Source: Streptomyces alboflavus
GTDB lineage: Bacteria > Actinomycetota > Actinomycetes > Streptomycetales > Streptomycetaceae
Assembly (NCBI RefSeq): GCF_000716675.1
Contig: NZ_JNXT01000047.1
Location: 1-64,000, forward strand
Direction of reading: 5' to 3'
Length of the DNA stretch: 64,000 bases
Positions 20,962-30,009 of the stretch are shown here, piece by piece; position 1 is the stretch's first letter, and the number at the start of each line of letters is the position of its first letter. The translations under genes and the position numbers were made by a program. The notes under the pieces are model-generated. The model made no database searches. It saw nothing but the letters and a program-made list of their open reading frames with translations, and was not told the DNA's origin.

Positions 20962-21058
20962 TTCGGGCTTGCCGCCCTTCGCCCGCTGTCCGGTTCGGGC
21001 TTGCTGCCCTTCGTCCTCTGCCCGGTTCGGGGTTGCGGTCCTTTCGCCCTCTGTCCGG
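20962..21058. repeat. 32-bp tandem repeat x3, intergenic
   Basis: Units start at 20962, 20994 and 21026, each beginning TTCGG and ending with a variant of CTGYCCGG; the last unit is 33 bp. They lie in the 654-bp gap (20694-21347) between the M4 protease and TetR genes, which holds no convincing gene. There are no spacers, so it is not a CRISPR. Confidence 0.75.
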
Positions 21059-21075
21059 TTGTGGGGCGGGGCCGC

Positions 21076-21164
21076 GCCGGTATGTCCGTGCTCGCGTGTG
21101 CGTCGTCGCCCACAGCTCCTGTACGCCCCTCGTGGTGAGCCGAGCTGCGCGCGGACATACCGGC
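21076..21164. repeat. 13-bp perfect inverted repeat around 63 nt
   Basis: GCCGGTATGTCCG (21076-21088) and CGGACATACCGGC (21152-21164) are exact reverse complements. They could close a long RNA hairpin or be paired half-sites for a DNA-binding protein. No ORF of quality is enclosed. Confidence 0.6.
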
Positions 21165-21347
21165 ACGTCCCCTCCGGTCCGGATTGCGGGGATCGGTCCG
21201 GTGGGGTGCGGTCCCTGCCAGTTGCCCCCACCCTGTGGGCAGCTGGGCCGCCAGGGGCGGCACGGGTGGGCACAGCCCCGGTCGGCGGTGACTGTGATGT
21301 GGTGGGGGAGAGGTGCGGCCCCCGGGTGCTGTCGGGTTGGGGTGTGG

Positions 21348-22061
21348 TCAGGAGGGGGCGTCGGCTGTGCGGGTGGTGTGGGCCGAGTGGGGGGTTGGCC
21401 AGGGTTCCGACGGGGTCGCTTCGTGGTGGAGGCCGGTGAGCGTCGCGCGGACGGTGCGCTCCGTCTGGCGGTCCGCTGCCTCCGGGCCGTCGACGGCGAT
21501 GAGCCCGTCGGCGAGCAGGGCGGCGAGCCCGTGCATCGCCGTCCAGACGACGAAGTCGGCCCCGGTGCGGGCGGCGGGCGCCAAGTGGCCGGACTTCACG
21601 AGGAGGTCGAGCTCGGCGTCGAGGACGCGGTGGGGGTGGGGGGCCAGGGGGTCGACCCCGGACTCCCGGGGCTCGACCCCGGACCCCCGCCCGGCCGGCG
21701 AGGCCCCCGCCCCGAAAGCGAGCCGCGTCACCGCCGGATCCTCCAGCGCCGCCCGCACATAAGCCTGGCCGACGGCCACGAGGCGCCGGTGCGGGTCGGC
21801 CTCGGCGGGAAGGTCGGCCGCCCGGCCCATGCGCTCACCGAGCTGGCCGAGCACGCGCAGCGACAGCGCCCCGACCAGCGCGTCACGCGAGGAGAAGTGG
21901 TGGTACGCGGCGCTGGGGCTGACCCCGACCCGGGCGGACGCCTCCCGCAACGACCAGCCGTCGACGCCGCGTTCACGGACCAGCGCCTCGGCGGCGTCCA
22001 GGAGCGCGCCCCGCAGGTCCCCGTGGTGATAGCGCCCTCGCCCCGTGCTCTTGCCCTTCAT
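21348..22061 (-). CDS. TetR-family transcriptional regulator
   Basis: 237 residues. The N-terminal helix-turn-helix (about 20-65) reads ALLDAAEALVRERG...LREASARVGVSPSAAYHHF, the classical TetR pattern. The C-terminal part resembles the TetR_C_33/WHG-type ligand domain. ATG 22061 is chosen because GGGAGAGG lies 6 nt upstream; ATGs at 22076 and 22085 lack a site. It is divergent from the metallo-hydrolase gene, with two similar operator-like inverted repeats between them, so it probably represses itself and the hydrolase/monooxygenase pair. Confidence 0.9.
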   Translation of the reverse strand: MKGKSTGRGRYHHGDLRGALLDAAEALVRERGVDGWSLREASARVGVSPSAAYHHFSSRDALVGALSLRVLGQLGERMGRAADLPAEADPHRRLVAVGQAYVRAALEDPAVTRLAFGAGASPAGRGSGVEPRESGVDPLAPHPHRVLDAELDLLVKSGHLAPAARTGADFVVWTAMHGLAALLADGLIAVDGPEAADRQTERTVRATLTGLHHEATPSEPWPTPHSAHTTRTADAPS

Positions 22062-22083
22062 GGTGTCCTCTCCCATGCCCTCC

Positions 22084-22103
22084 ATCTTAACAGTGCTCAG
22101 ATT
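22084..22103. promoter_or_regulatory. TetR operator candidate A
   Basis: On the minus strand AATCTGA-GCACTG-TTAAGAT, an imperfect palindrome beside the tetR start, similar to site B 20 bp away. The AATCTGA half-site is shared exactly. Confidence 0.5.
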
Positions 22104-22122
22104 GGTGCTACGGTGCCCGTGC

Positions 22123-22143
22123 AATCTGAACGCCGCTTAGATT
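22123..22143. promoter_or_regulatory. TetR operator candidate B
   Basis: AATCTGA-ACGCCGC-TTAGATT, 7-bp arms with one mismatch, directly upstream of the GGAGG ribosome site for the gene at 22153. Its placement would block transcription of the hydrolase. Confidence 0.55.
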
Positions 22144-22152
22144 GGAGGGGTC

Positions 22153-23169
22153 ATGGGCACGCAGGGACCGCTGGAGGGGTCGGCTCGGGGATCGGCCGGA
22201 GCGGGGTCGGAGGGGGTGTCGGAGACGGCGTCGCGCGGTGCGCCGGAGGGCGCGTCGGCCGAAGTCGCGGAAGGGGCGCCCGACCTGACCAGCACACCCC
22301 CGCCGATCGTGCGCGGAGCACCCGTCGAAGTGGCCGACGGCGTCCACGTGATCCCCGACGGCCGCGTGGAACTGGTCCCGAACGTGGGCATCGTCGTGGG
22401 CGCGCACGCCGCCCTGGTCGTCGACACCGGCATCGGCCCGCGCAACGGCGCGTACGTCCTGGAACGGGCCAGGGAACTCGCGGGCGACCGGAAGCTCTAT
22501 CTCACCCTCACCCACTTCCACCCCGAACACGGCTTCGGGGCCCAGGCGTTCAAGGGTGCGGCCACCATTGTCTATAACCAAGGCCAGCGCGACGAGCTGC
22601 GGCGCAAGGGCAGCGCGTACCTCGACATGTTCAAGGGTCTGGGCGACGCCGTGGCGGCCGAGCTGGAGGGCGTCACACTGGTCGAGCCCGACATGACGTA
22701 CGAGGGGAGCGTCGAGCTGGACCTCGGCGGCCGCGTCGCCGAGCTGCGGCCGGTCGGCCCCGCGCACACCGCGTCCGACCAGATCGTCCTCGTCGACGGC
22801 CGGGTGCTCTTCGGCGGAGACCTCCTGGAGACCCGGATCTTCCCGATCGCCCCGTACTTCCCGCCGTACGACACCGATGTCGACGGCGACCGCTGGATCG
22901 CCGTCCTCGACGAACTCCTCGCCCTCGGCCCGGAGATCGTCGTCCCCGGCCACGGCGAGGTCACCGACGCGGCCCTGATCCGCGACGTCCGCGACTACCT
23001 CGTGTACGTCCGGGCCGAGACCCACCGGCTGCGGGGTGAAGGCGCCTCCGCCGACGAGACGGCGGCCGCCGTCGACCAGGCCGCCCGTGCCCGCTGGAGC
23101 ACCTGGGAGCGGCCGGAGTGGATCGGCCTCGCGGCCCGCGCGTTCTACGCGGCCGGGGGCGCCGCCTGA
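22153..23169 (+). CDS. MBL-fold metallo-hydrolase
   Basis: 338 residues. A low-complexity Gly/Ala/Ser/Glu leader (1-45) precedes a metallo-beta-lactamase fold: THFHPEH (120-126), GPAHTASD, GGDLLE and PGHGEV supply the usual ligands. The first motif is HxHxEH rather than HxHxDH, as in some quinoprotein-associated MBL hydrolases, so zinc geometry may differ. ATG 22153 follows GGAGG. It is divergent from tetR and 124 bp upstream of an FAD monooxygenase, probably co-regulated. The substrate is unknown. Confidence 0.88.
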   Translation: MGTQGPLEGSARGSAGAGSEGVSETASRGAPEGASAEVAEGAPDLTSTPPPIVRGAPVEVADGVHVIPDGRVELVPNVGIVVGAHAALVVDTGIGPRNGAYVLERARELAGDRKLYLTLTHFHPEHGFGAQAFKGAATIVYNQGQRDELRRKGSAYLDMFKGLGDAVAAELEGVTLVEPDMTYEGSVELDLGGRVAELRPVGPAHTASDQIVLVDGRVLFGGDLLETRIFPIAPYFPPYDTDVDGDRWIAVLDELLALGPEIVVPGHGEVTDAALIRDVRDYLVYVRAETHRLRGEGASADETAAAVDQAARARWSTWERPEWIGLAARAFYAAGGAA

Positions 23170-23293
23170 GCGCATTCGGGTGTACGCGGACGCGCGGGCG
23201 TTGCGGTCGGCCGCCGGGCGCGGATGATGGGCGTCGCGGCGGCGCGGTCGCCGCCGCGTGCCCCGGCCGTCGAGCGAGCGGGAGATGGCAGAC

Positions 23294-24910
23294 ATGCCCG
23301 ACATGTCCGAAGCGAACGCCGACGTGGACGTGGACGTGGATGTGGACGTCGACGTGTTGATCGTGGGCGGTGGGCCGGTCGGGCTCACCGCCCGCGTGCT
23401 CCTGGAGCGGTGGGGCGTCCGCACGTCCCTGGTCGAGAAGCGCACCGAGCTGTCGCCCTTCCCCCGCTCCCGACTGGTCAACGTACGCTCCATGGAGATC
23501 TTTCGGGGGCTCGGCCTCGCCGTCCCCGTCGCCGCCGTCGCGTTCCCGCCGGAGTACGGCCGCATCCGGTTTCGCGACACCCTGTCCGGCGACGACTTCG
23601 CGAGCGCGGCGATAGTGGGCGTGCGCGCGCCTGTGCCGGAGAGCCCCGTGACCGGCGCGGTCACCTCGCAGGACCGGCTCGAACCCCTCCTCCTGGACGC
23701 GGTGGACGCGGCGGACGCGCCCGTGCGGTTCGGCGTCGAACTCGTCGGCCTCACCGAGGACGCCGACGGAGCCGTGGCCGTGCTCCTCGACCACCGGAGC
23801 GGCACGGAGACCCGCGTACGGGCCCGCTACGTCCTCGCCGCCGACGGCGCCCACTCCACCGTCCGGCGGCACCTGGGCATCGCCACCACCGGCCCCGGCG
23901 AACTCGCCCGCGTCACCACCGTCGTGTTCGACGCCGACCTGAGCGCCCTGGCGGCCCGGCAGCCCGCCGGCGTCTACTTCACCGCCCACGGCACCTTCCT
24001 GCCGCTCTACCCCGAGGGCGGCTGGTCCTGGCTCGCCCCCACCCCCGAGGACGCCGGGGACACCGACTGGTCCGCCCTCGTCGCGCACGCCATCGGTACC
24101 GACGTCGACGCCGACGTGCTGCGCGTCCAGCACTGGACCATGAACGCCGCCGTCGCCGAACGCTTCCGCCACGGCCGGACCCTGCTCGCCGGCGACGCCG
24201 CGCACGCCCTGCCCATCATGGGCGGCCTCGGCATGAACGCGGGCCTCGCCGACGTCCACAACCTCTGCTGGAAACTCGCGGGCGTCCTGCGGGGCTGGGC
24301 CGGGCCCGGTCTGCTGGATTCGTACGAGGCGGAGCGGCTGCCCGTCGCCCATCGGACGCTGCGGCAGGCGGTCGCCAACACGAAGCTGGGGTTCGAGGTC
24401 CAGGATCGGCGACGTGCGCAGATCCGGTCCGGTGCGGGTGTGCGAGAGCGGGTGGAACTCCCGTGGTCCGAGCGGTACTTCGCCCAGCTCGGGCTCGTGC
24501 TCGGGGTCCGTTATGACTCCGGTGCCGTCCTTGCCGATGGCGGCACGCTGCCGGAGCCGTCGTACGGCGATGGCGGTGACGAAGGCACCGACTACCTTCC
24601 GTCGGCCACACCGGGGTGTCGGATGCCCCACCTCTGGCTCGCCCCCGGGCGCTCCACGCTCGACGCCTGCGGGGAGTGGTTCACCGTGCTCGCCCCCGAT
24701 CCCGCGCGCTGGGAGCCGGGGACCGGCGGGCCGTGGCCGGTGCGCGTCGAGCCGCTGCCGGGCGAGCACGCCGACGCCTGCGGCCTCGGCCCGCACGGAG
24801 CCCTGCTCGTCCGCCCCGACGGCCATGTCGCGGCCCGTTGGCCCGCGGGACCCCCGACCGGGGCGACCCTCCCGGAGGCCCTCGCCGCCGTGACCGGCCC
24901 GGCCGCCTGA
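23294..24910 (+). CDS. FAD-dependent aromatic-type monooxygenase
   Basis: 538 residues of the PHBH/phenol-hydroxylase-like flavoprotein monooxygenase group: VLIVGGGPVGL dinucleotide fold near the N-terminus, the DG motif YVLAADGAHSTVR, and GDAAHALPIMGGLGMNAGLAD for FAD binding. The C-terminal third resembles the thioredoxin-like extension of aromatic polyketide hydroxylases. ATG 23294 has GGGAG 9 nt upstream. ATG 23285 abuts GGAG and is less likely. The N-terminus contains a DVDVDV repeat from GACGTG hexanucleotides (23321-23356). It probably works with the MBL hydrolase in modifying an aromatic compound under TetR control (inference). Confidence 0.9.
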   Translation: MPDMSEANADVDVDVDVDVDVLIVGGGPVGLTARVLLERWGVRTSLVEKRTELSPFPRSRLVNVRSMEIFRGLGLAVPVAAVAFPPEYGRIRFRDTLSGDDFASAAIVGVRAPVPESPVTGAVTSQDRLEPLLLDAVDAADAPVRFGVELVGLTEDADGAVAVLLDHRSGTETRVRARYVLAADGAHSTVRRHLGIATTGPGELARVTTVVFDADLSALAARQPAGVYFTAHGTFLPLYPEGGWSWLAPTPEDAGDTDWSALVAHAIGTDVDADVLRVQHWTMNAAVAERFRHGRTLLAGDAAHALPIMGGLGMNAGLADVHNLCWKLAGVLRGWAGPGLLDSYEAERLPVAHRTLRQAVANTKLGFEVQDRRRAQIRSGAGVRERVELPWSERYFAQLGLVLGVRYDSGAVLADGGTLPEPSYGDGGDEGTDYLPSATPGCRMPHLWLAPGRSTLDACGEWFTVLAPDPARWEPGTGGPWPVRVEPLPGEHADACGLGPHGALLVRPDGHVAARWPAGPPTGATLPEALAAVTGPAA

Positions 24911-24935
24911 GCCCGGCCGACCCCGGGTCGGGCCG

Positions 24936-26954
24936 CTACGCGCCGCTGCCCACGACGCTGTCCCGCCACGCCCGGTGCAGCTCCGCGAACGGCCCCGTCC
25001 CCGCGATGAGTTCGGCGGGCGTGCCGTCCTCCACGATCCGGCCGTGCTCCATGACCAGGACCCGGTCGGCGATCTCCACCGTCGACAGGCGGTGCGCGAT
25101 CACGACGGCCGTGCGGCCCCGCAGCACCGTGTCCATCGCCCGCTGCACGGCCCGCTCGCCGGGGATGTCCAGGGAGCTGGTGGCCTCGTCGAGGATCAGG
25201 ACGGCGGGGTCGGCGAGCAGCGCGCGGGCGAAGGCGACCAGCTGGCGCTGGCCCGCCGAGATGCGGCCGCCGCGCTTGCGTACGTCGGTGTCGTAGCCGT
25301 CGGGCAGCGACATGATGAAGTCGTGGGCTCCGATGGCCTTCGCGGCCCGCTCGATGTCGCCGCGGGTGGCTTCCGGGCGGCCGATCGCGATGTTCTCCGC
25401 GACCGTGCCGGAGAACAGGAACGCCTCCTGCGTGACCATCACGACGCCCCGCCGCAGCTCGGCGCCCCCGAGCTCGCGCAGGTCGACGCCGTCCAGCAGG
25501 ACCTGCCCCTGCGACGGGTCGTAGAACCGCGCGAGCAGCTTCGCGAGCGTCGACTTGCCCGCGCCCGTCGAGCCGACGACGGCCACGGTCTGCCCGGCGG
25601 GCAGCGTCAGGTCGAAGCGCGGCAGGATCTCACCGCCCGTGCGGTATGCGAACCGCACGCCGTCGAACTCGACGGTGCGGCCGGGGTGCTCGGAGGCAGG
25701 CGGCGGCAGCTGCTTCTCGGTGCCGGGCTCCGGCTCCGGCACGGACGGCGTCTGCGCGAGGAGGCCCGCGATCTTCTCAAGGGACGCCGCCGCCGACTGG
25801 TACGAGTTGAGGAACATGCCGAGCCGGTCGATCGGGTCGTACAGGCGCCGCAGGTACAGCACCGCGGCGGCGAGCACACCGAGCGCGAGCGTGTCCTGCG
25901 CCACGCGGTACGCGCCCCACAGCACGATGCCCGCGACCGCCGTGTTCGCGACGAGCCGCGAGCCCACCACGTACCGCGCCATCTCCAGGAGCGCGTCGCC
26001 GTTGGTGCGCTCGTGCCGGTGGTTGAGCGTCGCGAACTGCGCCTCGTTGGCCTGCTCGCGGCGGAACGCGCGCACCGGGCGGATGCCGTTCATCGTCTCC
26101 GTGAACTTCACGATGACGGCGGCGACTGCGGTCGAGCGGACGCGGAACACCTTGCCCGCACGGTGCTGGTAGAGCCGGATCAGGGCGTACAGGGGCACGA
26201 ACGACAGGACGGCGACCGCGCCGAGCCCCAGGTCGAGCCAGAGCAGCATCGCCGAGATCGTGACGAACGACAGCACCACCGTGAGCAGTTCCTGCAGGCC
26301 CTCGTTGAGCAGCTCCCGCAGTGACTCCACATCCGTGGTGGCGCGGGATATCAGCCGCCCCGACGTGTACCGCTCGTGGAAGTCCACGCTCAGCGCCTGC
26401 GCGTGCCGGAAGATCCGGCCCCGCAGGTCGAGCAGCACGTCCTGGTTGACGCGGGCGGACGCCACGATGAAGGCGTACTGGAACGCCCCCGCGGCCGCCG
26501 CGCACACCAGGTAGGCCACGCCTACCGCGATCAGCGGGCCGTGGTCGTCCGCGCGGAACGCGGGCACGGCGCGGTCGATGGCGTACGCGACGAGCAGCGG
26601 CCCGGCCTGGATGACGGCCTGCTGCACGAGGAGCAGGACGGCGGCCAGCGTGACGCGGGCGCGGCGGGGCGCGAGGAGGGAGCGCAGCAGGGTGCCGGTC
26701 GCGCCCGGGGGAGCGGGGAGGGTGTCGTTGTCGAAGGCGTCGTCCAGGGCTTCTGGGGCGGTGCCTTCGTGGGCGGTGCCTTCGTGGGCGGTGCTTTTGT
26801 GGATGCTGTCTTCGTAGGTGGTGCTTTCGTGGCGGCTGTCTTCGTGGGCTGTGCCTTCGTGGGCGGTGCCTTCCCTGGTGGGGGGAGCCGAGGGCCCGTC
26901 GTCCGGCCCCGTTCTCCCGTCGCCGCTGCGACCCCTGTCGCCGACCGTGCTCAT
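24936..26954 (-). CDS. ABC exporter, transmembrane-ATPase fusion (consensus-site subunit)
   Basis: 672 residues. After a repetitive soluble N-terminus (about 1-75) come six predicted membrane helices (type I exporter fold) and an ATPase domain with Walker [10 protein letters not shown], signature ISAGQRQ, Walker [13 protein letters not shown] and H-loop IAHRLS. ATG 26954 overlaps the stop of the partner gene as ATGA. This subunit has the catalytic Glu that its partner lacks, so the two likely form an asymmetric heterodimeric exporter. It is convergent with the monooxygenase gene. Substrate unknown; drug or lipid export is usual for the family. Confidence 0.93.
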   Translation of the reverse strand: MSTVGDRGRSGDGRTGPDDGPSAPPTREGTAHEGTAHEDSRHESTTYEDSIHKSTAHEGTAHEGTAPEALDDAFDNDTLPAPPGATGTLLRSLLAPRRARVTLAAVLLLVQQAVIQAGPLLVAYAIDRAVPAFRADDHGPLIAVGVAYLVCAAAAGAFQYAFIVASARVNQDVLLDLRGRIFRHAQALSVDFHERYTSGRLISRATTDVESLRELLNEGLQELLTVVLSFVTISAMLLWLDLGLGAVAVLSFVPLYALIRLYQHRAGKVFRVRSTAVAAVIVKFTETMNGIRPVRAFRREQANEAQFATLNHRHERTNGDALLEMARYVVGSRLVANTAVAGIVLWGAYRVAQDTLALGVLAAAVLYLRRLYDPIDRLGMFLNSYQSAAASLEKIAGLLAQTPSVPEPEPGTEKQLPPPASEHPGRTVEFDGVRFAYRTGGEILPRFDLTLPAGQTVAVVGSTGAGKSTLAKLLARFYDPSQGQVLLDGVDLRELGGAELRRGVVMVTQEAFLFSGTVAENIAIGRPEATRGDIERAAKAIGAHDFIMSLPDGYDTDVRKRGGRISAGQRQLVAFARALLADPAVLILDEATSSLDIPGERAVQRAMDTVLRGRTAVVIAHRLSTVEIADRVLVMEHGRIVEDGTPAELIAGTGPFAELHRAWRDSVVGSGA
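26753..26873 (-). repeat. 15-bp tandem repeat x8 encoding EGTAH-type pentapeptides
   Basis: Within the N-terminus of the exporter gene, eight 15-bp units encode [40 protein letters not shown]. Frame is preserved because the unit is a multiple of 3, so copy number can vary without a frameshift. Confidence 0.85.
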
Positions 26955-28798
26955 TCGTCCGTCCCCCCAGACATCAGCCATGCGTACTCGGCGTTCTCCC
27001 GCAGCAGTTCCTGGTGCGTGCCCACGGCCGTGATCCGGCCCCCGGACAGCAGCGCGACCCGGTCCGCGAGGAGCACCGTCGACGGGCGGTGCGCCACCAC
27101 CAGCGCCGTGGTGTCCTTCAGGACCCGCCGCAGCGCCGCCTCCACCAACGCCTCCGTGTGGACGTCGAGCGCCGACAGCGGGTCGTCGAGGACGAGGAAG
27201 CGCGGCCTGCCCACCACCGCGCGGGCCAGCGCGAGCCGCTGCCGCTGCCCGCCGGACAGGCTCAGACCCTGCTCGCCGACCTGGGTGTCCGCCCCCTTCG
27301 GCAGCCCGTGCACGAACGCGGCCTGCGCGATCGCGAGGGCCCGCCCCAACTCCGCGTCGCCCGCGCTGCCGTCGGCCCCCATGAGCACGTTCTCGCCCAC
27401 GGAGGCGGAGAACAGCGTGGGCTCCTCGAACGCCATGGACACCAGCGTGCGCACCCGTTCGCGCGGCATCGCCGCGATGTCCTCGCCGTCCAGCGTGATG
27501 CGCCCGCCCGTCACCTCGTGCAGCCGGGGCACGAGCGCCGTCAGCGTGGTCTTGCCGCTGCCGGTGGCGCCGACGAGGGCCAGCGTCTCGCCCGTGCGGA
27601 TGTGCAGGTCGATGCGGTCCAGGACGGGTGGGGCGGCGTCCGGGGCGTCCGGGTAGCGGAACTCGACGGCTTCGAAGCGGATGCCGTCGGCGGGGGCGCG
27701 GGGTGCGGGGACGGCGGCGACCGCGGCCGCCTTTCCCGGGTCCGGCGCGGAGCCGGGGCCGCCCGGGCCCTGGCCCGTGCCCGCGCCCGTGTCCGACTCC
27801 GGCTCCGCGTCCAGCACCTCGAAGTACCGCTCCGTGGCCGTCGCCGCCTCCTGGCTCATCGCGAGCAGGAAACCGATCGACTCCACCGGCCAGCGCAGCG
27901 CGAGCGCCGTCGACAGGAACGCCACCAGCGTGCCCGTCGAGAGGTCGCCGTCGGCCACCTGGACCGAGCCGAGCACGAGCGCCGCGCCGATCGCCAGCTC
28001 CGGCAGCGTCATGATCACGCCGTAGATCGCGGCGAGGAGGCGGGCCTTGACCAGCTCCGTGCCGCGCAGCGTGCCCGACAGCTCGCGGAACGCCCGGGCC
28101 TGACTGCGGTGCCGCCCGAAGCCCTTGATGATCCGGATGCCGAGCACGCTCTCCTCGACGACCGTCGTCAGATCGCCCACCTGGTCCTGCGCGCGCCGCG
28201 CCACGGCGGCGTACCGCCCCTCGAAGTACGCGAGGAAGGCCACCATCGGCACCACGGGCGCGAGCAGCACCAGGCCGAGCGTCCAGTCCTGGGCCAGCAG
28301 GATGGCCATGCCGACCGCGATCGTCGTGCCGTTGACGACCAGGAACGTCAGCGGGAACGCGAGGAACAAGCGCACCAGCATCAGGTCGGTCGTGCCGCGC
28401 GACAGCAACTGGCCGGACGCCCACCGGTCGTGGAACGCCACGGGCACCCGCTGGAGGTGGCGGAACAGGTCCGCCCGCATCTCCGCCTCCACCCCCGCGA
28501 GCGGCCGCGCGACCAGCCAGCGCCGGAAGCCGAACAGCACGGCCTCGACGACACCGAGCCCCAGCAGGAGCAGAGCCCCGAGCCAGACGCCCCCGGTGTC
28601 CCGGTCGGCCACCGGGCCGTCCACGATCCACTTCAGGACGAGCGGGAACAGCAGGCCCGTACAGGACGCCACGATGGCGACGAACGCCGCCGTGAACAGG
28701 CGTGTCCGTACGGGGCGCACATACGGCCACAGCCGCGTGAGCGTCCTGACGGCCGAGCGTCGGCCGGGGTCCTGGGCAGGTGCGTGTGTGGTGGACAT
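26951..28798 (-). CDS. ABC exporter, transmembrane-ATPase fusion (degenerate-site subunit)
   Basis: 615 residues: six transmembrane helices (about 20-310) and an ATPase domain with Walker A GATGSGKTT, signature LSLSGGQRQRL, and Walker B FLVLDDPLSALD, where the catalytic Glu is replaced by Asp. That is characteristic of the degenerate half of heterodimeric exporters. ATG 28798 has no ribosome site; TAGGCT lies 8 nt upstream, fitting a leaderless transcript. Its stop overlaps the start of the partner subunit (ATGA), implying coupled translation. Confidence 0.93.
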   Translation of the reverse strand: MSTTHAPAQDPGRRSAVRTLTRLWPYVRPVRTRLFTAAFVAIVASCTGLLFPLVLKWIVDGPVADRDTGGVWLGALLLLGLGVVEAVLFGFRRWLVARPLAGVEAEMRADLFRHLQRVPVAFHDRWASGQLLSRGTTDLMLVRLFLAFPLTFLVVNGTTIAVGMAILLAQDWTLGLVLLAPVVPMVAFLAYFEGRYAAVARRAQDQVGDLTTVVEESVLGIRIIKGFGRHRSQARAFRELSGTLRGTELVKARLLAAIYGVIMTLPELAIGAALVLGSVQVADGDLSTGTLVAFLSTALALRWPVESIGFLLAMSQEAATATERYFEVLDAEPESDTGAGTGQGPGGPGSAPDPGKAAAVAAVPAPRAPADGIRFEAVEFRYPDAPDAAPPVLDRIDLHIRTGETLALVGATGSGKTTLTALVPRLHEVTGGRITLDGEDIAAMPRERVRTLVSMAFEEPTLFSASVGENVLMGADGSAGDAELGRALAIAQAAFVHGLPKGADTQVGEQGLSLSGGQRQRLALARAVVGRPRFLVLDDPLSALDVHTEALVEAALRRVLKDTTALVVAHRPSTVLLADRVALLSGGRITAVGTHQELLRENAEYAWLMSGGTDE

Positions 28799-29004
28799 CA
28801 GGGGCGAGCCTACGTTTCACCACTGACAGCGCCCACCGAGTTTTGGTCCGGTCCTGGTCGGTCGCTGGTCCTAGTCCGTGCCCGCTGGGACGGCCGCTTC
28901 CGCGCAGCTCCGAGGGGTCGTAGGGGGCCATCGACCGATCGGTTGATGGTGGTCGCGCGGGATGGGCGATGTGGGGCGGGGGCCGTGACGGCGAGGCTGG
29001 TCGC

Positions 29005-30009
29005 ATGCCTCCTCCCATCATCGAAGTCAGGGACCTGCGCAAGGTCTACGGCGGCCGTGCCGTCGTCGACGGCGTCTCGTTCGCCGTCGAGCAGGGCGAG
29101 ATCTTCGGCGTCCTCGGGCCGAACGGCGCGGGCAAGACGACCACCGTCGAATGCGTCGAGGGCCTGCGCGTGCCCGACGCGGGCGCGGTGCGCGTCGCCG
29201 GACTCGACCCGGTCGCGGACCACGCGCGGGTCACCCGCGTCCTCGGCGCGCAGCTCCAGGAGAGCGAGCTCCAGCCCAAGCTCACGGTCCGCGAGGCCCT
29301 CGAGCTGTACGCCGCGTTCTACGCCCACCCGGCCGACTGGCGCCCGCTCGCCGAGCGCCTCGGCCTCACCGACAAGCTGAGCACCCGCTTCGCCAAGCTC
29401 TCCGGCGGCCAGAAGCAGCGCCTGTTCATCGCCCTCGCCCTGATCGGCAGCCCCCGCGTCGTCGTCCTGGACGAGCTGACCACCGGCCTCGACCCACGGG
29501 CCCGCAGGGACACCTGGCAGCTGATCGAGGAGGTGCGGGACAGCGGTGTCACGGTCCTGCTCGTCACCCACTTCATGGAGGAGGCCCAGCGGCTCTGCGA
29601 CCGCATAGCGGTGATCGACCGAGGCCGGGTGGCCGCGCTCGACACCCCCGCGGGACTCATCGGTCGCTCCGCCGGCTCCACGGTCATCTCCTTCACGCCG
29701 TCGGTGCCGCTGGCCCCCGCCGACCTGGCCGCGCTGCCCCGGCTCAGCTCCGCCACGGAGAAGGAGGGCCGCCTCACCCTGAACGGCACGGACGCCACGG
29801 TCGACGCCCTCCTCACCCTCCTGGCCCGCCACCGCATCACGGCCCACCAACTCCGCGTCACCGACGCCACCTTGGACGACGCCTTCCTCGACCTGACGAC
29901 CACCGCGACCGACGCGACCGACCCGTCCGCACCGGCCGACGGCCACGCCCCCACCCCGACCGACGGCCACGCGCCCACCCGCCCCGGACACCACGGAGCC
30001 CCGGCATGA
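29005..30009 (+). CDS. ABC transporter ATP-binding protein (DrrA-like)
   Basis: 334 residues: Walker A GPNGAGKTT, signature LSGGQKQRL, Walker B VVLDELTTGLDP and H-loop VTHFMEEA, then a C-terminal DrrA-type domain and a Pro/His/Ala-rich tail with a repeated DGHAPTPT unit. ATG 29005 is weakly provided with a ribosome site; a GAGGCT hexamer 6 nt upstream could be the -10 of a leaderless mRNA. The stop overlaps the permease start (ATGA). It powers an ABC-2 exporter with the next gene. The linked two-component system suggests a drug or envelope-stress response. Confidence 0.92.
   Translation: MPPPIIEVRDLRKVYGGRAVVDGVSFAVEQGEIFGVLGPNGAGKTTTVECVEGLRVPDAGAVRVAGLDPVADHARVTRVLGAQLQESELQPKLTVREALELYAAFYAHPADWRPLAERLGLTDKLSTRFAKLSGGQKQRLFIALALIGSPRVVVLDELTTGLDPRARRDTWQLIEEVRDSGVTVLLVTHFMEEAQRLCDRIAVIDRGRVAALDTPAGLIGRSAGSTVISFTPSVPLAPADLAALPRLSSATEKEGRLTLNGTDATVDALLTLLARHRITAHQLRVTDATLDDAFLDLTTTATDATDPSAPADGHAPTPTDGHAPTRPGHHGAPA

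Noticed and set aside
20962..21058. CRISPR array
   Set aside because: Units are directly adjacent with no spacers and no cas genes are nearby.
21076..21164. Miniature insertion sequence bounded by 13-bp inverted repeats
   Set aside because: Only 89 bp with no flanking target duplication, so structured RNA or operator is more likely.
24936..29042. Single 1368-residue minus-strand frame
   Set aside because: It is the real 672-residue exporter frame extended upstream through an alternative frame of the partner exporter gene; the ATGA overlap and ribosomal context define two genes.
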